Assembly: GCF_003130705.1 (NCBI RefSeq)
Contig: NZ_CP021355.1
Coordinates: 496,001-560,000, forward strand
Direction of reading: 5' to 3'
From: Rhodococcus oxybenzonivorans
GTDB lineage: Bacteria > Actinomycetota > Actinomycetes > Mycobacteriales > Mycobacteriaceae
DNA: 64,000 nt
In this document: positions 56,181 through 64,000 of the stretch, in pieces
Layout: the number at the start of each line of letters is the position of its first letter
Position numbering within the stretch: position 1 is the first letter of the stretch
Position numbers and translations under genes: made by a program
Notes under the pieces: model-generated
What the model saw: only the letters and a program-made list of their open reading frames with translations
What the model was told of the DNA's origin: nothing
Databases searched by the model: none

Positions 56181-56897
56181 ATGTCCGACTCCGTGGTTAC
56201 GACCCCGAAATGGGGATCGACCGAAATGCTGCCATTGCCCGGTCGCTTCAACGCCGCAGTGCGGTCATTGGCAGCGCAACGATTCGCGGCATCCGATGAG
56301 CAGTGGAAAGACATTGTATTTGAACGTCAGTTTGATCTCTTCTCCGTGAAGGATGCCCGGGCCATCGAGCTGGAGACCCTCGACTCCGGGTACCGGTTCG
56401 AATACTCGGCGACAGCCTCGCTCGAATCCGAACCGGACAAGTACAAGCGCGCAGACCGCCCGGCGAGTTCTTTCACGGACGGGTTGGACTCCGATGGTCG
56501 CCGTCACGTCGGCGTCGGTGACAACGTCATCAAGAAGTCTCAGACGGTCAGCGGACCGGTCGCGTTGGTCTCCACCATCGAGCAGGTCATGGAGTTCCTC
56601 ACGGACGGCATCCCTCCCGGCACGATCGCAGTGATCGACGACTCCGGCGGCACCTTGACCGCCCCGATCATCGAAGGGTTCGCCGGTGTCATCTGCCTCG
56701 GCGGCACCGTGCGCTCGCACCTGGGCATTCTCGCCCGCGAGTACGACGTCCCCACCCTGATGAACTGCAAGATCAACGACCTGAAGAACGGCGACATGGT
56801 CGAGCTCGAAGTCACCGCTGCACCCCCGGCAGCGGACGCATACGAAACGGGTGACACCGGGCATGCCCGGATCTGGCTGATCGAAAACGAGGGCTGA
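56181..56897 (+). CDS. Swivel-domain protein 3 with N-terminal extension
   Basis: This 238-residue protein has about 125 N-terminal residues that match nothing I recognise (MLPLPGRFNAAVRSLAAQRF, a DSDGRRHVGVGDNVIKKSQT stretch), then a PEP-utiliser phosphohistidine domain: GGTLTAPIIEGFAGVICLGG, VRSHLGILAREYDVPTLMN with His180, and KNGDMVELEV. It starts the second gene set behind GAGGTGAC, and precedes unknown-family protein C by three bases, repeating the swivel + partner pairing of the first set. It would receive phosphate from the ATP-grasp protein at 60566 in this set. Confidence 0.85.
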   Translation: MSDSVVTTPKWGSTEMLPLPGRFNAAVRSLAAQRFAASDEQWKDIVFERQFDLFSVKDARAIELETLDSGYRFEYSATASLESEPDKYKRADRPASSFTDGLDSDGRRHVGVGDNVIKKSQTVSGPVALVSTIEQVMEFLTDGIPPGTIAVIDDSGGTLTAPIIEGFAGVICLGGTVRSHLGILAREYDVPTLMNCKINDLKNGDMVELEVTAAPPAADAYETGDTGHARIWLIENEG

Positions 56898-56900
56898 GAC

Positions 56901-58478
56901 ATGGCGAACCTGAATTACCGGTCACTACTGGAAACCAACAACTACCTGCGGAATTTATCCGACACCACATACTGGCTGTGCATCACGCGCACCGTGCAGG
57001 AGTCGAAGCTGTTCCCGATGAACCCCTACATGCTGGTGAGCTACCTCAACAGCTTCTACCGGCTGCCGACCCTGCTCCGCGAGATCGACGCGGCGACACC
57101 GGCGGAGGAACTCGGCGACCGCGCCCGCGAGGTCAGCCTGAAGGTAGACACGGTGAACGCCGCCTGGGGTATGCCCGCGTTCTATCTCATCGGCCGTGAA
57201 ATGCTGATGAACTGGGGCCTGCTGCGACCGACCGACGCGGTCGACGATGTGGTCGACGTGCTCGATTTCTCCCGCCGGTTCAATCTGGCGTACCACCGCA
57301 ACGACGGTCACCTGACCAACAAGGAGTTCGGCGACCGCAGCCAGTTCCTGCCCGAACGAACGCTGCAGGTATTCGAATCGGATCTACACGGTGTCGTTCC
57401 CGGCGACCGGCTGCACACCGCCGCCACCAAACTCGTCGCCCAACTGTCCCAGTTCGCGTTCCTCGCACACTGCGAATGCCGAATCGGTCTGCACAACAGT
57501 GGACCTTACGACTTCGGCAACAACCGGCAGATGATCATGCGCGACTTCTTCGATCTCGCCGAGGGTGACTACCCCTGGATGGACGGGATCGCCACCCAGT
57601 TGCCGCTCAACAACCTGACCATCCCAATCGTGTTCAAAGACACCAACTTCCATCTCATGGACGATTGGGCGTCCTTCGAAGCCGAACCCGGATACAACGC
57701 CGCGAACATCGAAGCAGTCGGAATGTACACCTCCGATCCGTTGACCGACGGCTACATCCCGGTCGGCATGGACAACGCAGACACCCTCGCCGACACCATG
57801 GAGCAGTACCGCGAGATCCTCAACGAGGCAACCACCGACCTGTGGAAGAGGATCGCGAACTGGTCGCGTGAGCAGATGATCGACGCCGGTGCCCTGGTCT
57901 ACTCGTCGGTGGGCAAGGACTTCGCGCACCTCGCCGGAACGTACCGGCAGGACGACTGGTTCCAGATCGACGAACGGGTGCAGCGGTTCAAGCCGTTGAT
58001 GAACGATGAATACGGTCGCGACAACCTGGGCGAGATGGTGGGACTGCTGAGCCTGCCACACCAGAAGTCGAATGAATACACCATGGCGCGGTACTCCGGG
58101 ATGAACCAGAACATGCTCACCGGAATTCCTTACTCGGTGCTCACCGACGACGATTACGCACCCACCGCAGGCGATCAGTTCTCCGGATCATCCAGCCTGC
58201 CCGAGAAGTCCGGACTGTGGACCACCAGCGCCGGCCGGATCGACATCGACGAGTACAACCGGCGTGCGCAGGGATTTGTCCCCGCCGTACTCGACGGGAC
58301 CCACCGGTACCTCGACGAGGAATGGGTGAAGTGGAACCACGGCACCGCGCAGGCGGACGAGCTGTACCGCCTCACCCAGCGCGGCTCCCGAAACCTCGAA
58401 GGCCGCGGTTCCGGGCTGCGCCGCGCCGATCTGCCCACCACCGATACCGCGAAGGGGAGCGACGATGCAGATCGGTGA
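56901..58478 (+). CDS. Uncharacterised swivel-partner family protein C
   Basis: This 525-residue paralogue of A and B shares SKLFPMNPY near residue 37, LIGREML near 97, FAFLAHCECRIGLHNSGPY near 190 and YPWMDGI near 225. The position of the second Cys in A/B (VCDTGPY) is His here (LHNSGPY). About 150 extra C-terminal residues follow (residues 375-525), ending in a Gly/Arg/Asp-rich tail. No transmembrane helices. It overlaps the next ligase gene by 14 bases. The function is unknown; a role as acceptor/substrate domain of a phosphotransfer system is inferred from its three-fold linkage to swivel domains. Confidence 0.82.
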   Translation: MANLNYRSLLETNNYLRNLSDTTYWLCITRTVQESKLFPMNPYMLVSYLNSFYRLPTLLREIDAATPAEELGDRAREVSLKVDTVNAAWGMPAFYLIGREMLMNWGLLRPTDAVDDVVDVLDFSRRFNLAYHRNDGHLTNKEFGDRSQFLPERTLQVFESDLHGVVPGDRLHTAATKLVAQLSQFAFLAHCECRIGLHNSGPYDFGNNRQMIMRDFFDLAEGDYPWMDGIATQLPLNNLTIPIVFKDTNFHLMDDWASFEAEPGYNAANIEAVGMYTSDPLTDGYIPVGMDNADTLADTMEQYREILNEATTDLWKRIANWSREQMIDAGALVYSSVGKDFAHLAGTYRQDDWFQIDERVQRFKPLMNDEYGRDNLGEMVGLLSLPHQKSNEYTMARYSGMNQNMLTGIPYSVLTDDDYAPTAGDQFSGSSSLPEKSGLWTTSAGRIDIDEYNRRAQGFVPAVLDGTHRYLDEEWVKWNHGTAQADELYRLTQRGSRNLEGRGSGLRRADLPTTDTAKGSDDADR

Positions 58479-59937
58479 CCTGATCCGCCGCGCCGGTAAG
58501 CAGTTCGGTTCCGCCCCCGCCTTGATCGACGGTGGCCGGGTGGTGAGCTTCGCCGAGTTCGACGCGCTCACCGACCGCCTGGGCCACGCATTGCTGGCCC
58601 GCGGCCTCGATGCCGGTGACCGCGTCGCAGTCCTGATGCCGAACGGCATCGACGGTGTCGTCGTGTACTACGCCCTCGCGAAGGCCGGCCTGGTTCGTGT
58701 CCCGTTGAACGTGCGCGAGACCGTCCATGAGCACGCCTACAAGGTCGAGGACTCACAGGCGCGTGCCCTGGTCTATGCCGGGGATCCGCCTGCCCACGTC
58801 GAGGTGATGATCACCGCAGATCAGCTGCCTGACCTCATCGCCGACGCCCCGGACGGCCCGTGCGATGTGCGGCGGGATCAGGATGCGCCGCTGCGCCTCG
58901 CCTACACCGGGGGCACGACCGGCAAGCCCAAAGCGGTCGTGCTGACCACGCGCAGCGAGCTCGCCGAAGTCGCGAACTTCCTGGTCGACCTGCTGCCTAA
59001 CCTGCGGCCGGATTCGGTGATGCTGCACGCCGCGCCGATCACCCACGGCAGCGGCGCGTTCTTCCTGCCGCACCTGGTCAAGGGCGCGCCGAACGTGATC
59101 GTGTCGAAGTTCTCGCCCGGCGCCTTCCTCAAGGCTGCGCAAAAGTACAGGGCCACGTCGACGTTCATGGTGCCGACGATGATCGCGATGCTGCTCGAGG
59201 ACACGGCAACCGCGGCTGCGGACCTGGCGCTCGAGCGCCTGTGCTATGGGGGTGCCCCGATCGCCACCAGCGTGCTCCAACGCGGAATCGACATTCTCGG
59301 CCCGGTGTTCACCCAACTCTACGGTCAGGCGGAGGCACCGTTGGCGATCACCTGCCTGCAGCCGTGGGAGCACACCCCCGACCGGCTCACCTCCGCCGGC
59401 AAGCCCTACACCTTCGTCGAAGTCCAGGTCCGGTCCACTGCCGGCACCGTCCTCGGGCCAGGTGAGGTCGGGGAGGTCCTGACCCGGGGACCGCACACGA
59501 TGAGCCGCTACTGGCGCCGCCCCGAGGCGACCGCCGAGACGATCGAGCCGGACGGCTGGTTGCACACCGGCGACATCGGTCGCTGGGACGACGACGGCTA
59601 TCTGCACCTGCTCGACCGCCGGCACGACGTCATCATTTCGGGCGGCTTCAACGTCTACCCCCGTGAGGTCGAAGATGCCTTGCTGACCCATCCCGCCGTT
59701 ATCGAGGCCGCGGTCGTGGGCCTGCCCGACGACAAGTGGGGTGAACGTGTCGCCGCCGCTGTCGTCACCCGCTCCGCCGCCGAGCCCGACGAGATCCTCG
59801 AGTTCTGCGCCGACCGATTGGCCGGTTTCAAACGACCCCGCTCCCTAGAGATTTGGCCGAACATCCCCACCAGTCCGGTCGGGAAATCCTTGCGCCGCGA
59901 GGTGCGCGACCGCATGGTCGCCGCCGCGCGGGCATGA
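58465..59937 (+). CDS. AMP-dependent acyl-CoA synthetase/ligase 2
   Basis: This 490-residue ANL enzyme has P-loop YTGGTTGKPKAVVLT, TQLYGQAEAPLAITC, GWLHTGDIGRWDDDGYLHLL, DRRHDVIISGGFNVYPREVE and a C-terminal TSPVGKSLRREVRD with the catalytic lysine. It is more distant from ligase 1 than the shared motifs suggest. It forms a CoA thioester of an unknown acid, and sits between protein C and the PPDK-like genes, so it presumably acts on the carboxylated or oxidised product of this pathway. Confidence 0.92.
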   Translation: MQIGDLIRRAGKQFGSAPALIDGGRVVSFAEFDALTDRLGHALLARGLDAGDRVAVLMPNGIDGVVVYYALAKAGLVRVPLNVRETVHEHAYKVEDSQARALVYAGDPPAHVEVMITADQLPDLIADAPDGPCDVRRDQDAPLRLAYTGGTTGKPKAVVLTTRSELAEVANFLVDLLPNLRPDSVMLHAAPITHGSGAFFLPHLVKGAPNVIVSKFSPGAFLKAAQKYRATSTFMVPTMIAMLLEDTATAAADLALERLCYGGAPIATSVLQRGIDILGPVFTQLYGQAEAPLAITCLQPWEHTPDRLTSAGKPYTFVEVQVRSTAGTVLGPGEVGEVLTRGPHTMSRYWRRPEATAETIEPDGWLHTGDIGRWDDDGYLHLLDRRHDVIISGGFNVYPREVEDALLTHPAVIEAAVVGLPDDKWGERVAAAVVTRSAAEPDEILEFCADRLAGFKRPRSLEIWPNIPTSPVGKSLRREVRDRMVAAARA

Positions 59938-59960
59938 CCCCGACACTGAAAGGACCCATC

Positions 59961-60569
59961 ATGCTCGACCCGTATGAACTCACTGTTCACACCCTGACCC
60001 TGCGTCAGCTCGGATCTGCCGAACAACTGGCGGAGATCAACGCCCTCCCGATCGGCGATGTCGAGGATGCCTTGGAGAAGGCCGTCGCCGATGGTGCGGT
60101 CATGGCTGCGCGCGGCAACTACATGATCACCCCCGCCGGCCGTGCGGTCCTCGACGGCGTGTATCCGCGTGCCTTCGCCGACCTGCGTTCGGATCCGGCC
60201 ATCACCGAGGCGATGGACTCGTTCGAGACCGGCGTGAACAAGCAGGTACTCGCCCTGACCACCGACTGGCAGACCGTCGAGGTCGACGGCACCCGAGTGA
60301 GCAACGACCACGCCGACGCCGACTACGACAACAAGATCATCGCCAAGCTCGGCCGCGTGCACGAGAAGACGCAGAAGGTCCTGCGACCCCTCGCCCACCG
60401 GGATCCGTTGGTCGATCGATTCCTCGATCGGATCGGCGCGGCACTGATCCGCGCCGAAGGCGGCGAGAGCGACTACGTCAGCGGCGTCCGCGTCGATTCC
60501 GTCCACACCGTGTGGTTCCAGATGCACGAACACATCCTCCGTCTGACTGGACGGGAGCGCCCCGAATGA
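59961..60569 (+). CDS. Winged-helix-type companion of the PPDK-like protein
   Basis: This 202-residue protein starts with a winged-helix-like region (LTLRQLGSAEQLAEINALPI, VEDALEKAVADGAVMAARGN, YMITPAGRAVLDG) followed by a helical domain ending VHTVWFQMHEHILRLTGRER. Proteins of this kind accompany truncated PPDK-like genes in actinobacteria, in my recollection of gene neighbourhoods; the function is not established. It may bind the ATP-grasp protein rather than DNA. The ATG at 59961 is chosen for GAAAGGA; an in-frame ATG at 59934 overlapping the ligase stop is an alternative. ATGA overlap with the next gene. Confidence 0.72.
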   Translation: MLDPYELTVHTLTLRQLGSAEQLAEINALPIGDVEDALEKAVADGAVMAARGNYMITPAGRAVLDGVYPRAFADLRSDPAITEAMDSFETGVNKQVLALTTDWQTVEVDGTRVSNDHADADYDNKIIAKLGRVHEKTQKVLRPLAHRDPLVDRFLDRIGAALIRAEGGESDYVSGVRVDSVHTVWFQMHEHILRLTGRERPE

Positions 60570-62305
60570 GCACCGTGACGAGTTTCCGCTGGCTGGTTAT
60601 TCCCGACGAGACCGCCACGGAGCCGAGCCGAGACCTGGTCGGCGGGAAGGCATGGAGCCTGTGGCGGATGCGGTCACTGGGCCTGCGGGTGCCGCCGGCC
60701 TTCGTGGTCACCACCGAGGCCTGCGCGGCCTACTTCGCCGAAGGTGGCCTGCCCGACGGGCTGGCCGACGAACTCGTCTCCGGAATCCGGATGCTGGAGA
60801 AGCAACTCGGCCGCACCTTCGGTGGAACGGAACGCCCGTTGCTGGTGTCGGTGCGATCCGGCGCGGCGATCAGCATGCCCGGCATGATGGACACCATCCT
60901 CGATCTCGGTTGCAACGACGCGGTCGAGGCCGCGCTGGCAGCCGAAAGCGGTGACCCCGACTTCGCGGCCGAGGTACACCGCCGCTTCACCGGCTTTTAC
61001 GGCCGCCTCGTCCTCGGTTGCACTGACGACCTCGAGGACCTGCCCGACACCGCGTCGGTGCGCGCCGCGATCGCCGGCGACGTCGACGAAATGGTGCCCG
61101 CCGACCCGTGGGAGCAGTTGCGCGCCGCGGTTGCCGCGGTGTTCCAGTCCAGCCGGTCCCGCCGTGCGGTCGCGTACCGCAAGCACTACGGCATCCCGGA
61201 CGACCTCGGTACGGCGGTCACGGTGCAGGCCATGGTGTTCGGCAACCTCGACGATGACTCCGGCACCGGGGTGCTGTTCACCCGCAACCCCGTCGACGGC
61301 ACCCGCGAACCCTACGGCGAGTACCTGCAGCGCGGCCAGGGTGAGGACGTCGTGTCTGGCCGTGTCACGCCGAAACCACTGACCGACCTGCACGAGCGCT
61401 GGCCCACCGTGCACACCGAACTGCTCGAGGCCGCCGACCGCCTCGACCGCGAAGGAAAAGACGCCCAGGACATCGAATTCACCGTCCAGAGCGGAGAGCT
61501 GTTCCTGCTGCAGTCTCGCCCGGCGAAGCGAACCGCCCGCGCCGCAGTGCGGATCGCGGTCGAACTCGTCGACGAGGGCGTCATCGAACCGGCCGAGGCC
61601 CTGTCCCGGGTCACCGCAGATCAGATCCGCACCCTGCTCCGGCCGGAAATCGCCGCCGGTGCGGCAGATTCCGCCGAGGTGTTGGTGTCCGGAGTGGCCG
61701 CCAGCCCCGGTGTTGCCACGGGCGTCGTGGTGGATACCCCGGAAGCGGCGCAGGCGAACCCGGGGTGCATCCTGGTCCGCAAATCGACCAGCCCGGACGA
61801 CGTGCACGGCATGATCGCGGCCGCTGCCGTCGTCACCGAGCAGGGTGGTGCAACCTCGCACGCCGCCGTCGTCAGCCGCGCCCTCGATACCCCCTGTGTC
61901 GTCGGTTGCGGCACCGGAACAGTCGAAAGCTTGGTCGGTCGTATCGTCACCGTAGACGCGACCACCGGCCGCGTCTACGCCGGCGAACTGCCGACCTCGG
62001 CGGTCGACGAGAGTAGGGACGAGGACCTGCGCCGTCTCACCGAATGGGCCGAGGGCGCGACGCCCCTGCAGGTGGGTACCGATGTCGCCGTCGAACCGGT
62101 TTTCGACGCCGACACGCTCCCCGCCGAGGAACTCGGCGAGCAACTTCCGGACATTCCATCCGGAACGAAAACCGTTCGCGGAGCGATATTCTGCGCCCCC
62201 GACGGCGTCCGCGCCGCCCTCGACTCCGGAGTAGATGCGATCGTCACCGCCCACCGGTTGCCGGTGCTACTCGCCGCCATCGCACACCACAGGAGAACCT
62301 CATGA
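60566..62305 (+). CDS. PPDK/PEP-synthase-like protein lacking the PEP domain
   Basis: This 579-residue protein has an N-terminal ATP-grasp domain of the PPDK type (GGKAWSLWRMRSLGLRVPP, GMMDTILDLGCNDAVEAAL, TGVLFTRNPVDGTREPYGEY, EFTVQSGELFLLQSRPAKR) and a swivel domain with GGATSHAAVVSRALDTPCV, His432. True PPDK (about 880 residues) ends in a PEP/pyruvate TIM barrel, and here this is absent; about 120 residues of unassigned sequence follow the swivel domain. It can therefore autophosphorylate from ATP but needs another protein as acceptor, as in phenylphosphate synthase. The obvious partners are the three swivel/unknown-family pairs. Confidence 0.88.
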   Translation: MSTVTSFRWLVIPDETATEPSRDLVGGKAWSLWRMRSLGLRVPPAFVVTTEACAAYFAEGGLPDGLADELVSGIRMLEKQLGRTFGGTERPLLVSVRSGAAISMPGMMDTILDLGCNDAVEAALAAESGDPDFAAEVHRRFTGFYGRLVLGCTDDLEDLPDTASVRAAIAGDVDEMVPADPWEQLRAAVAAVFQSSRSRRAVAYRKHYGIPDDLGTAVTVQAMVFGNLDDDSGTGVLFTRNPVDGTREPYGEYLQRGQGEDVVSGRVTPKPLTDLHERWPTVHTELLEAADRLDREGKDAQDIEFTVQSGELFLLQSRPAKRTARAAVRIAVELVDEGVIEPAEALSRVTADQIRTLLRPEIAAGAADSAEVLVSGVAASPGVATGVVVDTPEAAQANPGCILVRKSTSPDDVHGMIAAAAVVTEQGGATSHAAVVSRALDTPCVVGCGTGTVESLVGRIVTVDATTGRVYAGELPTSAVDESRDEDLRRLTEWAEGATPLQVGTDVAVEPVFDADTLPAEELGEQLPDIPSGTKTVRGAIFCAPDGVRAALDSGVDAIVTAHRLPVLLAAIAHHRRTS

Positions 62306-62869
62306 GCACACCGGAGCGCATCACCCACCGCGAAGTGCGGGAAATTCTGCGCACCTTCCACGACTCCGGTTGGGCCGCCATGACGCTGGAAATGGACGGC
62401 ATGCGCATCACCGTTGGCAAGGACGGCCCCCCGGCAGCACCGACACCCACCGCCGCCCCGACAGCATCCGCCCCGACAGCATCCGCGGCCACGGTGCCGT
62501 CGACACCGCCCGCCGCCCCCGCAGCACCGACCACACCCGTGCCCGCCGAGGTACAGGCCACGGCCGGCAACGGCGGTGCGGCACCCGTCGCCGCGGCACC
62601 GGTCCCAGCTGCGGCCGCCGACACCACAGGCTGCATCGAGGTGAAATCTCCGACGGTCGGCGCGTTCTGGACGGCGCCGAGCCCCGGCGAGGCACCGTTC
62701 GTGAAGGTCGGCCAGACCATCGAGGCAGGCCAACAACTCGCGATCGTCGAGGTGATGAAATTGATGAACCCCGTCGTGGCACCCCAGGGCGGCGAGATCG
62801 TGCAAATCTGCGCGAACAACGCCGAACTCGTCGAATTCGACCAGCCACTGTTCCTGATCAGGCCGACCG

Positions 62870-62877
<8 letters not shown>
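62302..62877 (+). CDS. accB: Biotin carboxyl carrier protein
   Basis: This 191-residue AccB-like protein has an N-terminal REVREILRTFHDSGWAAMTL segment (the thumb-preceding helix of AccB), a Pro/Ala/Thr linker at residues about 42-110 and a biotinyl domain with VEVMKLMNPVVAP, biotin-accepting Lys153. It overlaps the PPDK-like gene by ATGA and the biotin carboxylase by eight bases, so the three are made together. It carries carboxybiotin to a carboxyltransferase not seen in the window. Confidence 0.92.

Positions 62878-64000
<1,123 letters not shown>

Overview
The window is GC-rich actinobacterial DNA, most likely from a Rhodococcus or a close mycolic-acid relative, and plausibly from a large plasmid or another accessory region. 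The clues are a DUF3068/PorA-type envelope protein (a mycolata marker), a limonene-monooxygenase-like flavoprotein, a mycofactocin-type SDR, AfsR/LuxR giant regulators, a type I-E CRISPR repeat, and a very dense layer of decayed insertion sequences (IS256, IS110, IS3, IS5, IS6, IS30), two group II intron relics and recombinase fragments. The species is inferred; no rRNA or housekeeping marker is present.

Region 1-31 kb is a scrapyard of catabolic islands between broken mobile elements. Intact genes are a thiolase-like protein with its DUF35 partner (0.36-1.9 kb), a LimB-like luciferase-family monooxygenase (4.5-5.7), an AAHS-type MFS transporter (6.5-7.8), a flavin reductase plus an unknown protein present twice as a 1.4 kb direct duplication (8.7-10.1 and 23.7-25.1), a DUF3068 protein (11.5-12.6), an enoyl-CoA hydratase and an acyl-CoA dehydrogenase (16.1-18.3), a group II intron inserted in an IS5-type transposase relic (21.2-23.6), and a Ser/Thr kinase-ATPase-LuxR regulator (25.3-28.6). 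Truncated katG, SDR, methyltransferase, 2-hydroxyacid dehydrogenase and ferredoxin reductase pieces lie between them.

Region 31-36 kb carries a four-repeat orphan CRISPR array and a compact RiPP-like cassette: a 49-residue precursor ending in AYRYY, an attenuator hairpin, a cytochrome P450 and an MFS exporter. Copies of a resolvase fragment flank it.

Region 37-46 kb holds a TetR-controlled beta-oxidation operon (acyl-CoA dehydrogenase, thiolase, SDR), then an acyl-CoA-dehydrogenase-fold flavin monooxygenase with a mycofactocin-type SDR, and a convergent 889-residue LuxR-type ATPase regulator.

Region 46.7-64 kb is the most interesting part. It contains an NTF2-like protein, flavin reductase, RibBA and acyl-CoA ligase genes, followed by two gene sets around a LuxR regulator. 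Across them there are three phosphohistidine 'swivel' domains (one fused, two free-standing), each paired with a member of one uncharacterised protein family, plus a CrtC/AttH-like protein, a second ligase, a PPDK-like ATP-grasp/swivel protein that lacks the PEP domain, its winged-helix companion, a biotin carboxyl carrier and a biotin carboxylase running off the window. The layout recalls phenylphosphate synthase. I infer an ATP-dependent phosphorylating activation of an unknown hydroxyl or enol substrate linked to carboxylation and CoA-thioester chemistry. A near-identical 28-nt motif lies in the promoter regions of both gene sets.
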